DNA of 64,000 nt from Rhexocercosporidium sp. MPI-PUGE-AT-0058. Its lineage: Eukaryota; Ascomycota; Leotiomycetes; Helotiales. This document shows, piece by piece, positions 59,973 through 64,000 of the stretch. The stretch is taken from positions 372,001-436,000 of the forward strand of contig JAGTJL010000024.1 in the NCBI GenBank assembly GCA_020746875.1. The letters run 5' to 3'. The first letter of the stretch is position 1. Each line of letters begins with the position of its first letter. A program made the translations under genes and the position numbers. The notes under the pieces were generated by a model that saw only the letters and a program-made list of their open reading frames with translations, did not search any database and was not told the origin of the DNA.

Positions 59973-60704
59973 TATTTATCTTTATTAATATTATAATAAG
60001 CCTTAATCAAATGCTTTTCTTAGGCCGCTAGTCATTCCTTAGCCTTTTTTAATCTTAAATTTAATAAAAGTTAAAAAGAAAGAAAGAAAGGCCCAAGGGT
60101 GCTTTAGGTAGAGGCTCGCGCGGAATACTTTCTAATACTCGTCGAAATACTTAATTTTTTAAGCCCTCTTTTAATTCTGTCCTTATATTACTTAATCAGG
60201 CTTTTATTACTTAAAATAGCCTGTTTATAATTAATCTTATAATACAAAGGCTTGAGCTTAGGCATCGGGACTTATACGAGCCTAATACTCGCCAAGAGAG
60301 AGGCTATATGCAAGGCATTTTATTAATATACTAAATAAATAATATTAAAAATGCTATTATAATTACTATAATTATAATACAACGAGAAGTAATTAAAGGA
60401 GTTAAGGTATATACTTAAGACGCAGACTTTAAAGCCGACGATAATTTTCAAGAGGTGGCATTAGCGCCAGTTATATATCATACTTAATTATATATATAGA
60501 TTTAAGTAATAATAAAGTCACTCTTCATTTTTGGCTCGCTTATTTAGCGTATGGCGATTTAGCTGTACTGTTAATATAATTAAGACTGGAGGAGCGGAGC
60601 TTGAAAAGAGCTCAAAGAACGGTTAATAAATACGCCCGGCGTGCCTAGAAAAACCTTGGCGTATAATGATTTAGCTATTTCCGTATAATGCTTTAGCTGT
60701 ATCC

Positions 60705-63652
60705 TAAAATATATATTAAAAAATCTAATATTTATTAAAAATTTAAATCGAAATAATATACTTTATATAAACTTTTAATAAGTCTCCAGGGGCCTTCCGG
60801 CCTTAATTCGAGAATTTTTTAAATTTTACTATAAGATTGCCGTTTTATAAAAACTTATTTAATAATTTAAATCTTAATTATATATTAATAATTATTAATC
60901 GGTATTCGAAAATAGCTTAATACTTAATATATTATAAAACGATTAATATTTTCGAACTTATAAAATTATTATTTAAGAAAGTGTTTTCTCTTTTTAATAT
61001 ACTTTAAGACATTATATTTAATAAAAATATAATATCTAATAAAAATATAATATTTATTAATAAAATCTAATTTAAAATCATATTTTATATATTATTTTTA
61101 AATAAAAAAATAAAAAAATAAAACTAAAATTTAAAAATATACTTCCGCGCTTTTTATAAAATATTATAAAAAAACTAAATAAAGAAACTAGCTTTTACCG
61201 TATTTACTTATAATAATTCCTTTTATTAAACGCTTTAAACATTTATATTTGAAGTCTATTACGGCTATAAGCCGGTAATGCTATAAAACTTTAAAAATAA
61301 TATTTAAAGAAAAGAAGTATTAATTACTTAAGATAAAATTAAATTATTAAATAACTAACGAATTAAACTTGCGAAAGTTTAAAATCGTATATAATAGAGT
61401 CGGCAAGGCTATTATAATGTCCGATATTTAAATAAACATTTCTAATTAAAATATAAGTAATACTTAATATTAAAAATATTCGATTAAAGACTAAAAATTT
61501 ATTACTAAAATATATCGGCTTATTCCAGATTATTAAGTGCGTAAGTAACACGCTATATATTTTAAAAACTATTAAGCTTATATAAAAAAAACTATTTAAT
61601 ATTTTATATATCTTTATTAAAAGAATATAATATAAGTTAATAAGTAATAAAATAATTACTTATTCGATAGGCTTCCGGAATTAAATAAAGAAGATAGGTT
61701 CTAATAATAAGAAGTCAAACGTATTCTTAATTATATATAAATTAAAAAATTAAAATTAAAAAATTAAAAAGTTAAATAAAAAGATTTCCTGAAAGATTAT
61801 AATATTTAATTCTTAATATATTTAAATATCGAGAATATTAAGGAAACTCTTAATATATATAATAAAAACTATAAATTAAAAAGTTAAATATTAAATATAA
61901 AAATATATAAAACTTTTATATAACTTACGAAAAGGCTAAGAAGATTATAAAAAGTCGGGAAATTAAGAAAATACTGCCGATTATAAATAAAAATATCATT
62001 TTTTTACATTTTCTTATAAAAGTTTTAAAAGTTTTAATAAAGCTTTAAAAGTAATATTATTATAATTTAAAATATATAACAAATAATAAGCTTATAAAAT
62101 ATATTTAAATTATAATTTATAAAATAACGAGATTCTATTTTAATTATAAAGTAATAGCGCAATTCTATTATAAGTACTGAAAGTATAAAGTATTTACTTT
62201 ATAAATTTAATTATTTAAAAAACCTAAACTCTTTAATATTAAACTTAAACTCGTATTATAATATTTATTAAGTATTAAAGAATAATAAAATATTTTTTGA
62301 AGTGGCTTTAATAGTCTTATTTAATATAATATTAATGCATATTAATAGCGAAACGAGTATAAAACACTTATAATAGCCATTATAACTTCATAATATAATT
62401 AAATCTTTATTATTAACTCCTTTATTAAATTATACGTAATTTAATCGGCTTTAAAAGTAAAAGTAATAATATAAGCATTCTTAAACTTAAATATATTATA
62501 AAGTAAGCGTAATATATTTTTATAAAACTTCTTAAACTCTTTTATTTTATTAATAAATTAATAATATTTTAAAAGAAAAAATTCAACTTATAAGAAAAGT
62601 ATTAATAAAAGAAAAGGTTTAATTAATATCTTTCTTATCGAGCTTAAAAAATACACGTAATAAAGAATCAATTATATAATACTTTTCGAGCTAAATAATA
62701 AAGCTTTAAATTCCTGTAAACAGCGTAAAATTATAATTATTAAAAGCGACGCCGGTATTATATTAATTATTCTTATGCAAATAATTCTCGAAATTAAAAA
62801 TAAGGTTTTTTATAATATAAATTTTTTTATAAAAAAATAAAAGAATTATTTATTTTATAATTAATATATAATTTACTTTTAACGCGTTTAATATTATATT
62901 ATTAATAAAATTTATAAATATAAATACGTACGATAATATAAACGGACTTCTACTTAAAGTAATAATCACAATTGTTCTTGCCTTCTTTATTAATATAATA
63001 AAAGAAAGAGTCGATTAATATAATTTTAAAGTATTAGCTACAAGAACTTTTATAAAGCTAATTCATAAAGTTATTAAATGCAATAGCTTTAAGACGTTAA
63101 ATATAAAATATAATGATAATAATTAATTAAAAAAAAAGAAAAAAAGAAACGGGAAAATAATAATATATAAGTATAAATATTATATATAAATAAGTTAAAG
63201 AAAAAAAGATTATTATTAACGCGACAAAAAGACTATTTATATATACGTCTCGGCGAGGTAATAAAGTCGCAATTATTACGCAGTTATATTATTATATTTA
63301 TATTATTTATATTTTATTTACTTAATAAATAAACGTAAATACGTTACTAACGCATAACCTATCTATTACTTCGCCGACCGGAGACAACTCTTATATATAT
63401 ATATAAGACTTTTATATATATATATAAGACTTTTATATATATATATAAGACTTTTATATATATATATAAGTCTTTTATATATATATATAAGTCTTATAAT
63501 TAAAGTAAATATATTTTATTATTTTATAAAGTTATTTTTATTTATTAAATTATGAATATTAATATATTATACGGAACGGCTTATAAAATAAGCGAACGAC
63601 GTCCGACAGACTAATCGCTGTATAGTATTATATATTTAGCGTAATAATTTAA
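60705..63652 (+). mobile_element. Gypsy element iii, 5'-truncated, plus strand
   Basis: Aligns with 40693-43640 of the complete gypsy element from the start of integrase to just before the 3' LTR. It has an independent set of RIP mutations and a 21-bp tandem repeat (63391-63495) absent from the other copy. Its upstream half is missing at the D2 junction, and its 3' end is replaced by MITE K. Confidence 0.8.
63391..63495. repeat. 21-bp tandem repeat, five copies
   Basis: Unit TTATATATATATATAAGACTT repeated five times, the last two with AAGTCTT. Each unit is nearly palindromic. The matching region of the complete gypsy element (about 43400-43460) has unrelated single-copy sequence between the same flanks. 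Confidence 0.9.
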
Positions 63653-64000
63653 GGCCACAGCTAAATCGACACACGGAAATAGCTAAATCGATATACGCTA
63701 AAATTCTAATAACTTAGCGAGTATTATTTATTAACCTTACCCTGTTATATAATTTTATATTATAAGGCAAGGTTAATTTATATAAAGATAAATATATATA
63801 CTTAGATAATTACTATTAAGAATGAAAATTAAAACTATTCAGATTATTAAAAGTAACATTTCCGAGCCTGGTGTAAGTCGAGAAAGAGCTTATATATAAG
63901 GTATTTCATCTGTTTATTAAATAGATAATACTGAAAATACTATTATAATTGCTGTTATAATAATGCAAAAGAAGGTAATTAATAAAATAGAAATATATAA
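63653..64000. mobile_element. MITE/deleted MULE K, runs off the right edge
   Basis: Starts GGCCACAGCTAAATCGACAC. The first 200 bp match the MULE 5' end. The sequence then jumps at about 63865 to the MULE 3' coding end (AGAAAGAGCTTATATATAAGG, as at 57105 in MULE1). It is an internal-deletion derivative whose right terminus lies outside the window. Confidence 0.8.

Larger units (their letters stand above)
53689..60570 (+). mobile_element. MULE2: Mutator-like element carrying MULE1 and element B
   Basis: Left terminus AAGTATAACTAAATCG, right terminus CGATTTAGCTGTACTG. TSD is TTAATATA at 53681-53688 and 60571-60578. Subtracting MULE1 and B with their TSDs leaves 2.5 kb, matching MULE1 (2,511 bp). 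The pieces 53689-54892, 57412-58112 and 59975-60570 align with successive parts of MULE1. More RIP-mutated than MULE1. Confidence 0.88.
53256..60704. mobile_element. MITE D2, split by MULE2
   Basis: Left part 53256-53680 aligns throughout with MITE D1 (17455-17870), but its terminus has been RIP-converted to AAATATAATTAAAAT. Right part 60579-60704 shares the CGCCCGGCGTGCC block and the terminus TTTAGCTGTATCC. The flanking 8-mers (TATTTTTA and TAAAATAT) do not match, and the sequences outside belong to two different gypsy families in opposite orientation. The two ends may therefore derive from a rearrangement. Confidence 0.65.

Noticed and set aside
17000..64000. Mitochondrial DNA insertion explaining the high AT content
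   Set aside because: The content is recognisable nuclear LTR, MULE, pogo and piggyBac elements with CpA-to-TpA decay. No mitochondrial genes were seen.
17000..64000. Giant Starship-type cargo element
   Set aside because: No tyrosine-recombinase (DUF3435) captain or coherent cargo genes are visible; nested ordinary transposons account for most of the structure.
60000..64000. Telomere or subtelomere end
   Set aside because: No TTAGGG/CCCTAA arrays or telomere-linked helicase are visible. A centromeric location cannot be tested from sequence alone.

Overview
The window is nuclear DNA of a filamentous ascomycete (Pezizomycotina). The evidence is short GT-AG introns with CTAAY-type branch sites, fungal-only gene families (Helo-like N-terminal domain, DUF4112, 2EXR), and a long tract with the footprint of repeat-induced point mutation (RIP). 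In that tract CpA and TpG are rare, TpA is abundant, CpG survives, and almost all reading frames are closed by TAA or TAG. I cannot name the genus from sequence alone.

Layout. 1-2.34 kb is ordinary genic DNA: the start of a minus-strand gene, a promoter region with two recent tandem duplications, and an intact three-exon quinone-oxidoreductase-like gene. 2.4-6.4 kb is a graveyard of lightly mutated relics: a DUF4112 gene, a pogo-type transposase fused to a hAT transposase tail, hAT-like element ends and a truncated metallophosphoesterase. 6.7-8.7 kb holds one intact two-exon minus-strand gene with a Helo/STAND-like N-terminus. 8.7-12.3 kb has no intact gene but two decayed coding tracts. At about 12.3-13.1 kb a 2EXR pseudogene marks the entry into heavily RIP-mutated DNA, which continues to the right edge.

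The 17-64 kb block is a stack of nested transposons that can be partly unpicked from terminal repeats and target-site duplications (TSDs). A minus-strand Ty3/gypsy element ('gypsy ii', 3' LTR at 17083) was the landing pad for four insertions. These are a MITE (17455-18071), a solo LTR (18270-18528), a 12.3-kb TIR element A (19208-31491) and a Mutator-like element (MULE5, 31792-34362). It was then split by a complete second gypsy element (34480-44026, 256-bp LTRs, TSD TTCCG), which itself carries three MITEs. Element A contains a pogo/Tc5-like element C and a complete Ty1/copia element (22491-30483, 184-bp LTRs, TSD GAGTA). Removing C and copia returns A to 1,854 bp, against 1,860 bp for the uninterrupted relative B (58113-59972). 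Further right are a pogo element F, a MULE whose middle (carrying a piggyBac-like element) has been inverted by recombination between two opposed solo LTRs, a second gypsy family, and a MULE2 containing both MULE1 and B.

The most interesting item is in the copia element. Between the end of RNase H and the 3' LTR it carries an alanine-rich, Cys-rich reading frame on the opposite strand to pol, with three apparent introns whose phases fit. All eight of its internal stops are TAA or TAG at positions where CAA or CAG fits, as RIP would produce. This looks like an antisense, intron-containing passenger gene of a retrotransposon. A second notable item is a MULE/MITE family with termini built from repeated AGCTAAATCG-type units and consistent 8-bp TSDs in most copies.
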